This document shows positions 36,565 to 45,057 of a stretch of DNA of 64,000 nucleotides, piece after piece. How positions within the stretch are numbered: position 1 is the first letter of the stretch; each line of letters opens with the position of its first letter. The stretch is from contig NZ_JNNO01000012.1 in assembly GCF_000735585.1 (NCBI RefSeq), positions 124,001-188,000 on the forward strand. The letters run 5' to 3'. Source of the stretch: Devosia sp. LC5. Its GTDB lineage: Bacteria > Pseudomonadota > Alphaproteobacteria > Rhizobiales > Devosiaceae. The notes beneath the pieces were generated by a model. That model had not been told where the DNA came from. It did no database searches and saw only the letters and a list, made by a program, of their open reading frames with translations. Both the position numbers and the translations under genes were made by a program.

Positions 36565-36600
36565 CAAAATCCTGGCAACCTGCAAAATCCTGGCAACCTG
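36565..36600 (+). repeat. Tandem duplication, 2 x 18 bp
   Basis: CAAAATCCTGGCAACCTG occurs twice back to back with no mismatch, between repeat D1 and the hairpin-element fragment. A two-copy tandem could vary in number between strains. Confidence 0.85.
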
Positions 36601-36617
36601 AATGGTGATTGGTCCTA
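36601..36617. repeat. End fragment of the TAGGACCAA hairpin element
   Basis: Reverse complement reads TAGGACCAATCACCATT, matching one end of the 144-bp element at 17914-18057. The TAG is the stop codon of the EEP-family gene on the minus strand. The rest of the element is absent. Confidence 0.65.
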
Positions 36618-37736
36618 GGGCAGGTCGGAAAGTTCCACCCAGATAAGGTGGTGATCGCTGGCGGCGTGGATGTCCTTGTCCAGCTCGGGAAACACTTCCC
36701 AGCGCTTGGGCCGCGAACCCGGCCAGGCGCCCTTGCGGAAAATGCCGGCCGCGGTGACCCGGGCAAACAGCGCCGGGGACAGCAACAGATAGTCGATCTT
36801 GTTGCTGTCATTGCCCAGCCCATAGGTGCCCTTGCCGGCAAACGCCCCGGTGGAAAAATTGGGGTGCTCGCTGACCTCCATCAGGTCCGTATCGGCCAGC
36901 AGGCGCTGCAGCGGTTCGGATTCGGGCGTGTCATTGAGATCGCCCAGGACGACGATCTTGTCGTGCCCCTCGGCGCGCAATCCCTCATAGATCTCGGCGG
37001 TGCGCCTGGCCTGGTCGCGCCGCTTGGCGATCGAATTCTCGTCATTGCCGCCGAATTTGGATTTGAAGTGATTGGGCAGGATCCAGATGGTTTCCCCGCT
37101 TGGCGCAATCACCTGATATTCCGGGCAATCGCGCGAATAGATGCGCTCGCCATTTTCCCGCATATCGGCGATGTGGCTGCGCATCAGACCCACCGAATAG
37201 CCATTGGTGAGCATCAGCCCGACATCGATGCCGCGCTCGTCATTGCCATCGATCAGCATGATCTCGTCATAGGGATCGCCGCCCAGCTTGAGCAGCACCT
37301 GTTCGGAAAACTGCTTGAGCGCCACCCGATCTTCCGCCTCGATCACCGCCAGAATATCGGCTGCGGCCTCCATGATCACCCGTCCGGTATTCATCACCGC
37401 GACCGCATTATTGGGCTCGGTGCGCAATTCCACCCAGCCCACCCAATCGGCGCGCCCCTTGGCTGTGATAACCATTGGACCGGTCTTGGGCCGCTTCCAG
37501 AAACTGCCGCGAATCTTGCGGAAAATGGCGAAGGGTGGGCGGGGCGAGGTGAGCTTGAGCTGCTTGATCAGCGCCAGCATCCGCTTCTTGTCGGCATCCG
37601 AATAGACATCCTTGCCGATCAGCACATTGATTTCGGCTACCGCATCGGTAATCGCGGCGCCCTTGGCCTGGTCTTGCAGGTTAAAGGCCTTGGGCCGGTC
37701 GAACAGATTCTCCACATTGAATGCTGCAATCTTCAT
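36615..37736 (-). CDS. Endonuclease/exonuclease/phosphatase (EEP) family protein
   Basis: A 373-residue EEP-fold hydrolase. It begins MKIAAFNVENLFDRP with the conserved N, has VLGDLNDTPESEPL (about residues 275-290) with the DxN motif, and ends with HAASDHHLIWVEL (SDH motif). Candidate substrates are DNA, lipids or phosphates; the sequence does not tell. No signal peptide. Start at 37736 has GGAGG 6 bases upstream. It is divergent from gshB. Confidence 0.88.
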   Translation of the reverse strand: MKIAAFNVENLFDRPKAFNLQDQAKGAAITDAVAEINVLIGKDVYSDADKKRMLALIKQLKLTSPRPPFAIFRKIRGSFWKRPKTGPMVITAKGRADWVGWVELRTEPNNAVAVMNTGRVIMEAAADILAVIEAEDRVALKQFSEQVLLKLGGDPYDEIMLIDGNDERGIDVGLMLTNGYSVGLMRSHIADMRENGERIYSRDCPEYQVIAPSGETIWILPNHFKSKFGGNDENSIAKRRDQARRTAEIYEGLRAEGHDKIVVLGDLNDTPESEPLQRLLADTDLMEVSEHPNFSTGAFAGKGTYGLGNDSNKIDYLLLSPALFARVTAAGIFRKGAWPGSRPKRWEVFPELDKDIHAASDHHLIWVELSDLP

Positions 37737-37884
37737 GATGCCCTCCAGCGCATGAATAGCCCACTCACTATGCGCCGCCATTGTGACGCTGGCGACTCGA
37801 GAAAAATCACTGGGCCAAAAGCTCTTGCGTCAGGCCGCGTCGCGCGCCATGTCATTGCACTCACTGCCAAGCAAAGGGCCCTCC

Positions 37885-38829
37885 ATGTCGCTCAAAGTCG
37901 CCGTCCAGATGGACCATGTCGCCAGTATCAACCCACGCGGGGATTCCACCTTCGCCATGATGCTGGAGGCCCAGGAGCGCGGGCACCAATTGCTGCATTA
38001 TACGCCCGACAGCCTGGCCCTGCACGGCAATGTCGTCTCGGCGCTGGCCGCCCCGATCACCGTCATCGACAAGCCCAAGGGCGAGCATTTCACCCTGGGC
38101 GAGGCGAGCCGGATCGATCTTTCCACCCAGGACGTGGTGCTGATGCGCCAGGACCCGCCCTTTGACATGAACTATATCACGCTCACGCACCTGCTCGAGC
38201 GCATCCACCCCAAGACACTGGTGGTCAATCCGCCCGCTGCCGTGCGCAATGCGCCCGAAAAAATCCTCGTCACCGATTTCCCCGAGCTGATGCCGCCGAC
38301 GCTGGTGACGCGCGACCGCAGCCAGATCCACGAATTCCGCAAGGAACATGGCAATATCATCGTCAAGCCGCTCTACGGCAATGGCGGGGCCGGCGTGTTC
38401 TTCATCCAGGAGGGCGACCACAATCTGGCCAGCCTGCTCGAACTGTTCGAGGCCAATTACCGCGAACCCTTCATGATCCAGAAATACCTGCCCGATGTGC
38501 GCAAGGGCGATAAACGCATCATCATCGTGGATGGCGAGCCGGTGGCCGGGCTCAACCGCATCCCCGCCGATGGCGAAGCGCGCAGCAATATGCATGTCGG
38601 CGGCCGCCCCGAACTTTCCCCCCTCACCGAGCGTGAGAAGGAAATCTGTGCGGCGATTGCCCCCGCTCTAAAGGCGCGAGAAATGATCTTTGTGGGTATC
38701 GACGTCATCGGCGACTACCTCACCGAAATCAACGTCACCTCCCCCACCGGCATCCGCGAAATCAAACGCTTCGGCGGACCGGACATTGCGGTGATGATCT
38801 GGGACGCGATCGAGAAGCGGCGGAGCTGA
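37885..38829 (+). CDS. gshB: Glutathione synthase
   Basis: ATP-grasp ligase joining gamma-glutamylcysteine and glycine. The 314-residue protein starts [20 protein letters not shown], has [16 protein letters not shown] (ATP-grasp loop) and the C-terminal [12 protein letters not shown], where metal ligands sit. ATG 37885 is preceded by AAGGG; an in-frame extension to 37783 is not conserved. Placed near yraN as in many alphaproteobacteria. Confidence 0.96.
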   Translation: MSLKVAVQMDHVASINPRGDSTFAMMLEAQERGHQLLHYTPDSLALHGNVVSALAAPITVIDKPKGEHFTLGEASRIDLSTQDVVLMRQDPPFDMNYITLTHLLERIHPKTLVVNPPAAVRNAPEKILVTDFPELMPPTLVTRDRSQIHEFRKEHGNIIVKPLYGNGGAGVFFIQEGDHNLASLLELFEANYREPFMIQKYLPDVRKGDKRIIIVDGEPVAGLNRIPADGEARSNMHVGGRPELSPLTEREKEICAAIAPALKAREMIFVGIDVIGDYLTEINVTSPTGIREIKRFGGPDIAVMIWDAIEKRRS

Positions 38830-38835
38830 TTTGCG

Positions 38836-39768
38836 GTGCGCCCGCTGGCATCGCTTGTCGATTCGGCGTGCTTTCCGACAGGCACACCGCTGGCCGTGGC
38901 GCGGTGCACGGCATCGGGCGTCATCGAGGATATTGTCGCCGGCAGTTGGCCGGATGGCCGGGCGGTGGAGCGGTCCGATCGGTTTTATGGCGCCAGCCTC
39001 GCCAAGCAATTGACCGGCGCAGCCGCGGCCATGCTGGTGCGCGACGGCCGCTTCGATCCAGACCAGCCGGTGCGGCGCTATCTGGGTGAGCTGCCGGAAT
39101 GGGCCGCAACAATAACGGCGCGCCAGCTGGCCCATCACCTTGCCGGCCTGCCTGCCGCCGGTGAACTTGAAGCAGTGGCGCCGGGCGATTGGACCGACGA
39201 CTTCGTGCTCGGTGCGCTGGCCGCCCTGCCCGGCCTCTCCGCGCCGCCCGGCACCGGCTATGCCTATTCGAATATTGGCTACATCCTGCTCGCCAGGATC
39301 GTGGAGCGCGTCTCGGGCCAGCCCTTTGCTGCTTTCGTTGATTCCCAACTGCTGGCGCCGCTGGGTGTTGAAGGCATGGGCTTTGCCAGTGACATTGCGG
39401 CTTTTCCGCAGCGCGCTGTCATGGGGCCGCGCCTACCGCTGACCCTGGGCGATGGCGGCCTTTGGTCGTGCGGGCGAAGCTTTGCGCTGTGGCTGCACCT
39501 GCAGAATGAGGATGCCCTGGGCATAGCCGGCATTGTCGAAACGCCTGGCCGGTTGGTGGATGGGAGCGAGGTGCGCTATGGCTGGGGTCTGGGTCTGCGG
39601 ACCCATCGCGACCATCGCTTGCTCATCCATGGCGGCGAATGGACCGCCACTGTCGCCAAGGCCGTGCGTTGCCCCGCGCTTGGCATTGCCGTTATTGCCA
39701 TGGCGGCCGATTGCCCATTCCAGACGCTGGATTACTTGGTGCAAATGGCGTTGAACGACGCCGCGTGA
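38836..39768 (+). CDS. Serine hydrolase, class C beta-lactamase/DD-peptidase fold
   Basis: A 310-residue protein with the SxxK motif in GASLAKQLTGAA (about residues 52-63), YSN in AYSNIGYIL (tyrosine about residue 143), and HGGEW as the third motif. It belongs to the Beta-lactamase (PF00144-type) family of esterases and peptidases, not proven to act on antibiotics. No clear signal peptide, which suggests a cytosolic enzyme. Start GTG lies 6 bases after gshB. Confidence 0.85.
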   Translation: MRPLASLVDSACFPTGTPLAVARCTASGVIEDIVAGSWPDGRAVERSDRFYGASLAKQLTGAAAAMLVRDGRFDPDQPVRRYLGELPEWAATITARQLAHHLAGLPAAGELEAVAPGDWTDDFVLGALAALPGLSAPPGTGYAYSNIGYILLARIVERVSGQPFAAFVDSQLLAPLGVEGMGFASDIAAFPQRAVMGPRLPLTLGDGGLWSCGRSFALWLHLQNEDALGIAGIVETPGRLVDGSEVRYGWGLGLRTHRDHRLLIHGGEWTATVAKAVRCPALGIAVIAMAADCPFQTLDYLVQMALNDAA

Positions 39769-39840
39769 TCCCTGAGCGCCGGGACTGGTCCCCGGCCGTT
39801 TAAGCCGCTAATGCTGGTGGCGATAGCGAGACCCAGCACC

Positions 39841-40473
39841 ATGCCCACTACGACATTTTTCGTCGCCTTTGCGACCCTGTTCGCCACTGTGGGCGTGGCC
39901 GACATAGCGTTCATCTTCGCCGCGCTTACCAAGCATAATACGGCCAAGCAGCGCTTTGCCTTTGCCACGCGCGGCGTGATCATTGCCGGTATTATCCTGC
40001 TGCTGTTCGGCGTTTTGGGCAGCGCCATTCTTGAAGTCTTCGGCATTACCATTCCGGCCTTGCGCACGGCGGGTGGCTTGCTGCTGTTTTTGATCGCCAT
40101 CGACATGGTGTTTGCCCGCCATTCGGGCGGCACCGGGACCACCGATGAGGAAGAGGTCGAGGCCCGCCAGCGCGAGGACATTGCCGTCTTTCCGCTGGCC
40201 ATGCCGCTCCTGGCCGGTCCCGGCGCCATCTCGGCGGTGATCCTGCTCACCACCGGCACGACAAGCGATCTCGAATTCTGGGCGGTACTCGCCGCCATCG
40301 TGGTGATTCTGTTCCTCGCCTGGCTGACCCTGCTGGTCGCCATTCCCATCCAGCGCCTGCTGGGCGTCACGGGCTTGGCCGTGGTGTCGCGTGTCGTCGG
40401 CATTCTGCTGGCGGCTTTGGCGGTGCAATTCGTCTTTGACGGGGTCAAGGCCAGCGGCCTGCTTGGCGCTTAA
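39841..40473 (+). CDS. MarC family integral membrane protein
   Basis: A 210-residue protein with six predicted membrane helices, typical of the MarC/UPF0056 family: FFVAFATLFATVGVADIAFIF (two parts), FATRGVIIAGIILLLFG, and LAMPLLAGPGAISAVILLT. Function unknown; not a proven antibiotic exporter. I prefer ATG 39841 because family members begin directly with the first helix; ATG 39811 is in frame. Confidence 0.88.
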   Translation: MPTTTFFVAFATLFATVGVADIAFIFAALTKHNTAKQRFAFATRGVIIAGIILLLFGVLGSAILEVFGITIPALRTAGGLLLFLIAIDMVFARHSGGTGTTDEEEVEARQREDIAVFPLAMPLLAGPGAISAVILLTTGTTSDLEFWAVLAAIVVILFLAWLTLLVAIPIQRLLGVTGLAVVSRVVGILLAALAVQFVFDGVKASGLLGA

Positions 40474-40494
40474 AATGCGCGTAAAATTGCTATG

Positions 40495-40509
40495 TTAATC
40501 AAGTCTTAA
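40495..40509. promoter_or_regulatory. CtrA box TTAA-N7-TTAA upstream of a 37-aa ORF
   Basis: TTAA, TCAAGTC, TTAA, with perfect spacing. It lies 72 bases before the ATG of the small ORF at 40581. It is the second such box in the window. Confidence 0.5.
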
Positions 40510-40580
40510 CGTGGTTGTTGACCCTGCTGATGGCGAGGCGCACCTATCTGCCAAGACCTTGAATGGGGCGGAGGGGTTTT

Positions 40581-40694
40581 ATGCGTATCACCGCGGCAAT
40601 CGTCTTGCTGATCTTTGCCATTATCGGCACCGGCGCGGCCGGCATTGCCGCCACGCAGACCTCGCCGCCCGCCGCGTTCAGCACTACGCAATGA
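40581..40694 (+). CDS. Small ORF (37 aa), predicted single-pass membrane or secreted peptide
   Basis: ATG has GGAGGGG 4 to 6 bases upstream. The peptide is MRITAAIVLLIFAIIGTGAA followed by GIAATQTSPPAAFSTTQ: a hydrophobic helix (residues 4-22) and a short polar tail. It forms an isolated transcription unit, with a CtrA box upstream and a perfect 10-bp terminator hairpin immediately after the stop. No family recognised. Confidence 0.6.
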   Translation: MRITAAIVLLIFAIIGTGAAGIAATQTSPPAAFSTTQ

Positions 40695-40700
40695 AACGAA

Positions 40701-40724
40701 AACGGCCGGCATGCGCCGGCCGTT
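40701..40724. terminator. Bidirectional terminator hairpin
   Basis: AACGGCCGGC pairs perfectly with GCCGGCCGTT around ATGC. Minus-strand transcripts then read TTTTCGTTTC. It ends the 37-aa ORF on the plus strand and the 40-aa gene on the minus strand. Confidence 0.82.
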
Positions 40725-40755
40725 CGAGATTTCATCCTGGCAATAGCAGCCTGGG

Positions 40756-40878
40756 CTATTTCTTGGCCACATTGCCGGCGCTGCCGGCGCCCAGCCCCGT
40801 GACAGGCTTGGCCGCGGCCAGCTTGTCCTTTTTGGGTTTCTTGGCTTCCTTGTTGCTGCGCATCTGTCCTTTGGCCAT
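40756..40878 (-). CDS. Conserved small basic protein (40 aa), MAKGQMRSNKEAKKPKKDK type
   Basis: Minus-strand 40-codon gene with GAGGAGG about 8 bases upstream of the ATG. The highly basic N-terminus (MAKGQMRSNKEAKKPKKDKL) belongs to a small protein I recall as conserved and uncharacterised across proteobacteria. The tail AAAKPVTGLGAGSAGNVAKK is less constrained. A terminator hairpin follows. A nucleic-acid-binding role is plausible from charge only. Confidence 0.8.
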   Translation of the reverse strand: MAKGQMRSNKEAKKPKKDKLAAAKPVTGLGAGSAGNVAKK

Positions 40879-40963
40879 CCAATGGTCCTCCTCTAGTCGG
40901 GCGCCCGCCCGCAATTACAATTGTGAGGCTAATCCTGCCCCAGAAGGCTGGCAAGGCCCGCAA

Positions 40964-41803
40964 TTATTTGGCATAGCCACACCGTCCGGTCGGTAGCAGC
41001 GCTGAAATGGCACGCGGATCGCAGCCCGTCGAGAGGAACGTCAGCCAGTCATTCTGGTTGCCATAAAAGGCATTGCGGTCCACTTCCCCGCGCACGCCGC
41101 GCACCACCCCGGTCTGGGTCCACTGCCAGAAGGTCCAGGTGCGGTTGTGGTAGCGCTCATGCGGCTCAGCGGCGGTCGAGCGCAGCCAGAACGCATTGGG
41201 GAAATACTCGCCTTCCAGAATATCGCGGTGGAAATTCATGTCGGTATAGATGATCGGGAGCTTCCCGGTATGGCGCTCCATGGCGTCCAGCATGACGCGG
41301 ATCTTTTCCAGCGCATCGGCCCGGCTCGGCTTGTTCTTGCAGCTTGAATGATTGTTCCATTCCAGATCCAGCACCGGCGGCAGCGCGTCGGGATCATTGG
41401 GCACATTGGCGACGAACCACGCCGCCTGTTCGGACGCCAGCGAACACCAGGTCATGAAGTGATAGGCGCCGCGCGGCATGCCCGATTGGCGCGCCCGCTC
41501 CCAGTTCACCCGGAAATTGGGATCGATATAATCCTTGCCCTCGGTCGCCTTCATGAAGACGAAATGGATACCAGCGCCAAAAGCGGCCGGGAAATCCACA
41601 TTCTCCTGATAGCGCGCCACATCGATCCCCTGGATGGGCATGGTGCGGGCCCGGTCGACCCCCTTATGCGGGCGGTTGTCGCCCGGAATGGCGCCGTAAA
41701 GCCCGCCGCCGGTCGAACAGGCAGCCAGAATGAACACGATAGCGGCAGCCAGTGCGGTCTTGGCTATGGCAGAAAACGAGAAGAATGGCCGGCTGGCGGT
41801 CAT
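40964..41803 (-). CDS. GH25 family lysozyme-like lipoprotein
   Basis: A 279-residue predicted lipoprotein. Signal sequence with lipobox ILAACS (C29). The GH25 fold is seen in GIDVARYQENVDF (catalytic aspartate), FVFMKATEGKDYIDP and PVLDLEWNN (acid pair). It probably cleaves peptidoglycan in the periplasm, in turnover of the cell's own wall. Start ATG 41803 has no strong ribosome site. Divergent from yifB, with several TTAA motifs between. Confidence 0.88.
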   Translation of the reverse strand: MTASRPFFSFSAIAKTALAAAIVFILAACSTGGGLYGAIPGDNRPHKGVDRARTMPIQGIDVARYQENVDFPAAFGAGIHFVFMKATEGKDYIDPNFRVNWERARQSGMPRGAYHFMTWCSLASEQAAWFVANVPNDPDALPPVLDLEWNNHSSCKNKPSRADALEKIRVMLDAMERHTGKLPIIYTDMNFHRDILEGEYFPNAFWLRSTAAEPHERYHNRTWTFWQWTQTGVVRGVRGEVDRNAFYGNQNDWLTFLSTGCDPRAISALLPTGRCGYAK

Positions 41804-41987
41804 TGGGCGGAACTCTATGCAACAAACAAATCTGGCCTTTGATTCAACACGGCGCGGTTAATGGAGGATTAGGGTAACCATTGTGGCAGCGCGCATGGTT
41901 AATGAGCCATATTTTGTTCGCCAAACGTTCTTGTCGGCCAAAAGAAGGCCTGCTAGGCTCCCCATGGGTTTAGGGGAGTCAAAGGGC

Positions 41988-43511
41988 ATGGTCACCCGCG
42001 TTGCGACCGTGGCGTTTCAGGGCATCGAGGCCGTGCCGGTCGATGTGCAGGTGCAGATCGCGCCCGGCGTGCCGAAATTTCTCATGGTCGGATTGCCCGA
42101 CAAGGCGGTTAAAGAGTCCAGCGAACGCGTCTATGCCGCGCTGATCGCTTCGGGACTGGGCCTGCCGCCCAAGCGCATTACCGTCAATCTGGCGCCCGCC
42201 GACCTGCCCAAGGAAGGCAGCCATTATGATCTGCCCATTGCGCTGGGCCTGATGGCCGCCATTGGCGCCATTCCGCAAGATGCGCTGGATGGATTTCTGG
42301 TGCTGGGCGAATTGGGCCTTGATGGCCGATTGGCGCCGGTCAGTGGGGTACTGCCTGCGGCGATTGCCGCGCAGAGCCGTAATCTGGGGATTATCTGTCC
42401 TGCGCCTTCCGGCCCCGAAGCGGCCTGGGCGGGGGAAGGCATCGATATCATCGCGGCGGAGAGTCTGCTGGCACTGGTCAATCACCTGACCGGGCATCAA
42501 TTGGCGGCGCGTCCGCAGCCGCGCAAATATCTGCCCAATGGCGCCCTGCCCGACCTCAGCGAAGTGCGTGGCCAGCAGGTGGCGCGCCGCGCGCTCGAAG
42601 TAGCGGCGGCCGGTGGGCATAATATGCTGATGATCGGCCCGCCCGGCGCCGGCAAATCCATGCTGGCGGCGCGCCTGCCCTCCATCCTGCCGCCGCTCAA
42701 TCCGCGCGAATTGCTGGATATTTCGATGATCCAGTCCATTGCCGGGGAACTCGCCGGTGGCGCTATTTCGGACCGGCGCCCGTTCCGTGCGCCGCATCAT
42801 TCCGCCTCCATGGCCGCTTTGGTGGGCGGTGGGCTGCGCGTGCGGCCGGGCGAAGTGAGTCTCGCTCATAATGGCGTGCTGTTTCTCGACGAATTGCCCG
42901 AATTCGCGCCCCAGGTGCTCGATAGCCTGCGCCAGCCGCTCGAAAGCGGCGAAACGGTGATCGCCCGCGCCAATGCGCGGGTCAATTATCCCAGCCGCGT
43001 GCAGCTGATCGCCGCAATGAATCCGTGCAAATGCGGCATGGCGGGCACGCCGGGCCACACCTGCAAGCGCGGCGCGGCCTGCGCCGGCGCTTACCAGTCC
43101 CGCGTCTCCGGCCCGTTCCTTGATCGCATCGACATCCGCATCGACGTACCTGCCGTCACCGCCGCCGACATGATCGCCCCGGCCGCCGCCGCCGAAAGCT
43201 CGACCGTGGTTGCCCAGCGCGTCCATGCTGCCCGCGAGCGGCAGCGCCAGCGCTTCCTTGAGCATGGCGTGCCCGACATTTTCACCAATGCCGCGGCTGG
43301 TCCGACGCTGATCGAAAAGCTGGTCAATCCCGACAAGGAAAGCCAGGCGCTATTGTTGCAAGCCGCCGAACGCTTCAACCTGTCCGCCCGCGCCTACCAC
43401 CGCGTACTCAAGGTCGCCCGCACCCTGGCCGATCTTGCTGGAATGGATCGCGTCGCCCGCCCGCATATCGCCGAAGCGTTGAGCTATCGCGTCAATATGG
43501 GGCTGGCGTGA
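41988..43511 (+). CDS. YifB/ComM family Mg-chelatase-like AAA+ ATPase
   Basis: A 507-residue protein with N-terminal ChlI-like domain (LMVGLPDKAVKESSERVYAAL), Walker A GPPGAGKSML (about 225-234), FLDELPEF Walker B and the C-terminal Mg_chelatase_C region (FNLSARAYHRVLKVARTLADL). ComM is a branch-migration helicase in natural transformation; in non-competent bacteria its role is open. ATG 41988 with AAGGG upstream gives the canonical MVTRVATVAFQGIEAV; the upstream in-frame segment is rejected. Confidence 0.92.
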   Translation: MVTRVATVAFQGIEAVPVDVQVQIAPGVPKFLMVGLPDKAVKESSERVYAALIASGLGLPPKRITVNLAPADLPKEGSHYDLPIALGLMAAIGAIPQDALDGFLVLGELGLDGRLAPVSGVLPAAIAAQSRNLGIICPAPSGPEAAWAGEGIDIIAAESLLALVNHLTGHQLAARPQPRKYLPNGALPDLSEVRGQQVARRALEVAAAGGHNMLMIGPPGAGKSMLAARLPSILPPLNPRELLDISMIQSIAGELAGGAISDRRPFRAPHHSASMAALVGGGLRVRPGEVSLAHNGVLFLDELPEFAPQVLDSLRQPLESGETVIARANARVNYPSRVQLIAAMNPCKCGMAGTPGHTCKRGAACAGAYQSRVSGPFLDRIDIRIDVPAVTAADMIAPAAAAESSTVVAQRVHAARERQRQRFLEHGVPDIFTNAAAGPTLIEKLVNPDKESQALLLQAAERFNLSARAYHRVLKVARTLADLAGMDRVARPHIAEALSYRVNMGLA

Positions 43512-43514
43512 CCC

Positions 43515-43742
43515 GTGAGGCACATATTGCAGCAGCGCATAATAGCGGTTTGCGATCGCAAGATCGCCGCCAAGGGGCCCGAGGTCGGACTGTCCTTCTA
43601 TGCCTTCTTCGCCAACAGGAATGACGATCCCGAACTGCTGATGGAGGCGGCCGAATGGTGGATCCGCACCCATCAGCTCGATCATTTCGAGAAGGCGGTC
43701 AGGATACGGGCTATGGTCAGCGCCGAGGCCGCGTCCGGCTAG
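43515..43742 (+). CDS. Hypothetical small protein, possibly DUF6500
   Basis: A 75-residue ORF starting GTG 3 bases after the yifB stop. It has a natural protein composition: KIAAKGPEVGLSFYAFFANR, then NDDPELLMEAAEWWIRTHQL, then FEKAVRIRAMV. It resembles a small rhizobial family I associate with DUF6500, without certainty. No membrane segment. Coupling to yifB is likely; the DnaA box and parS-like site follow. Confidence 0.65.
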   Translation: MRHILQQRIIAVCDRKIAAKGPEVGLSFYAFFANRNDDPELLMEAAEWWIRTHQLDHFEKAVRIRAMVSAEAASG

Positions 43743-43776
43743 GTTGGCCGCCCTGCCCGGCGCGGTTTCCCGAGCC

Positions 43777-43785
43777 TGTGGATAA
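43777..43785 (-). promoter_or_regulatory. DnaA box (perfect TTATCCACA)
   Basis: TGTGGATAA on the plus strand is the complement of the strong DnaA box. It lies two bases from the parS-like site at 43788-43801, in the only gene-free gap of this region. A single box does not make an origin. Confidence 0.6.
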
Positions 43786-43787
43786 AT

Positions 43788-43801
43788 GTTCCACGTGAAT
43801 C
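43788..43801 (-). promoter_or_regulatory. parS-like site 5 (one mismatch, opposite strand)
   Basis: Reads GATTCACGTGGAAC on the minus strand, one mismatch from the exact motif. It overlaps the stop codon of cfa by 2 bases and lies next to a DnaA box. Confidence 0.52.
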
Positions 43802-44927
43802 ACCGTACGCTCGTATAGCCGCCCGGCACGCCATGCGGCGACAGCACCACTTGCCAGAGGCTGATATTGCGGGCGCGGAACAGGGCGGCGAAGACGTTGA
43901 GATAATAGCGCCACATCCGGTAGAAGCGCTCGTCATACTGATCCTTGAGCTGCGGCCAGGCCGCGACGAACCGCTCATGCCAGGCCATCAGCGTTGTGTC
44001 GTAATCGGCGCCGAAATTGTGCCAGTCCTCTATCACGAACAGACTCTCTGTAGCCTTGCCGATCTGGGCGATGGAGGGCAGCATGCCATTGGGAAAAATA
44101 TACTTTTCGCTCCAGGGGTCGCCGTGGCTGGTTGAGCTGTGCCCGCCAATGGTATGCAGCAGCATCAGCCCATCCGGCACCAATAGGCGCGCGGCCTTTT
44201 CGAAATAGGCGCGGTAATTCTTGTAGCCGACATGCTCGAACATGCCGATCGAGATGATGCGATCGAATTGGCCGTCCAGCGCCTGATAATCGAGCAGCTT
44301 TGTCTCGACCGGCAAATGCGCCGTGCGCTCATTGGCGAGCGCGGCCTGTTCCTTGGAGACGGTGACGCCGACGCCTGACACGCCATAACGCTCGGCGGCA
44401 AATTGCAGAAAACCGCCCCAGCCCGAGCCGATATCGAGAATGCGCATACCCGGCTCCAGCCCCACCTTGCGGCAGATCAGGTCGAGCTTGGCTTCCTGCG
44501 CTGCGTCAAGGTCGCTGGCATTCTGCCAATAGCCGCAGGAATAGATCATGCGTTTGTCGAGCATGGCGGCATAAAGATCGTTGCCGATATCGTAATGCTT
44601 CTCGCCCACTTCGGTGACGCGCCGGCGCTGCATGTTGAGCAGCTTGCCCTTGAGCACGCTGCCGATCAGCGCCAGGTCCTTGGGGAAATTGTCCTGGATA
44701 TTGGCTTGGATCAGCTTGAACAGGAACTGGTCGAGCGCCTCGGCATCCCACCAGCCATCCATGTAACTTTCGCCCAGCCCCAAAGTGCCCTGGCTGAGCA
44801 CGCGCCCATAAAGGCTTTCATTGTGCACCTGCACGTCCCAGGGACGGCTGCCCCCGATCTCGATCTGTGTGCGGGCCAATTGGGTTTGAACGAAGCGCTT
44901 CGCGGTATCGGACATGGCAAACGGCAT
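43800..44927 (-). CDS. cfa: Cyclopropane-fatty-acyl-phospholipid synthase family methyltransferase
   Basis: Transfers a methylene from SAM to membrane lipid double bonds. The 375-residue protein has VGEKHYDIGNDLYAAMLDKR (about 107-126), YSCGYW, the SAM motif ILDIGSGWGGFLQFAAE and HEHVGYKNY-like IGMFEHVGY, which contains the active-site glutamate. The start at 44927 versus 44915 (M5) is uncertain. It converges on yifB and its small partner, and its stop overlaps a parS-like site. Confidence 0.93.
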   Translation of the reverse strand: MPFAMSDTAKRFVQTQLARTQIEIGGSRPWDVQVHNESLYGRVLSQGTLGLGESYMDGWWDAEALDQFLFKLIQANIQDNFPKDLALIGSVLKGKLLNMQRRRVTEVGEKHYDIGNDLYAAMLDKRMIYSCGYWQNASDLDAAQEAKLDLICRKVGLEPGMRILDIGSGWGGFLQFAAERYGVSGVGVTVSKEQAALANERTAHLPVETKLLDYQALDGQFDRIISIGMFEHVGYKNYRAYFEKAARLLVPDGLMLLHTIGGHSSTSHGDPWSEKYIFPNGMLPSIAQIGKATESLFVIEDWHNFGADYDTTLMAWHERFVAAWPQLKDQYDERFYRMWRYYLNVFAALFRARNISLWQVVLSPHGVPGGYTSVR

Positions 44928-45057
44928 GAAAAAATGGAAGGAAGTACCAGCCTACATCCATCGTCGTTTACCGATCAATGGTTTTTTCAGGCTATTTTAA
45001 GCCCCGCAAAGCCTGCTTAACCGGCCTGTGGCTATGCTGGCCGGCTGGAGGAACAGC

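Noticed and set aside
36609..38165. 518-codon plus-strand open frame across the EEP gene and gshB start
   Set aside because: Antisense to the EEP gene, then out of frame with gshB; no ribosome site or family.
41858..41872. TTAA-N7-TTAG upstream of yifB as a CtrA site
   Set aside because: One mismatch in the second half-site; recorded only as weak.
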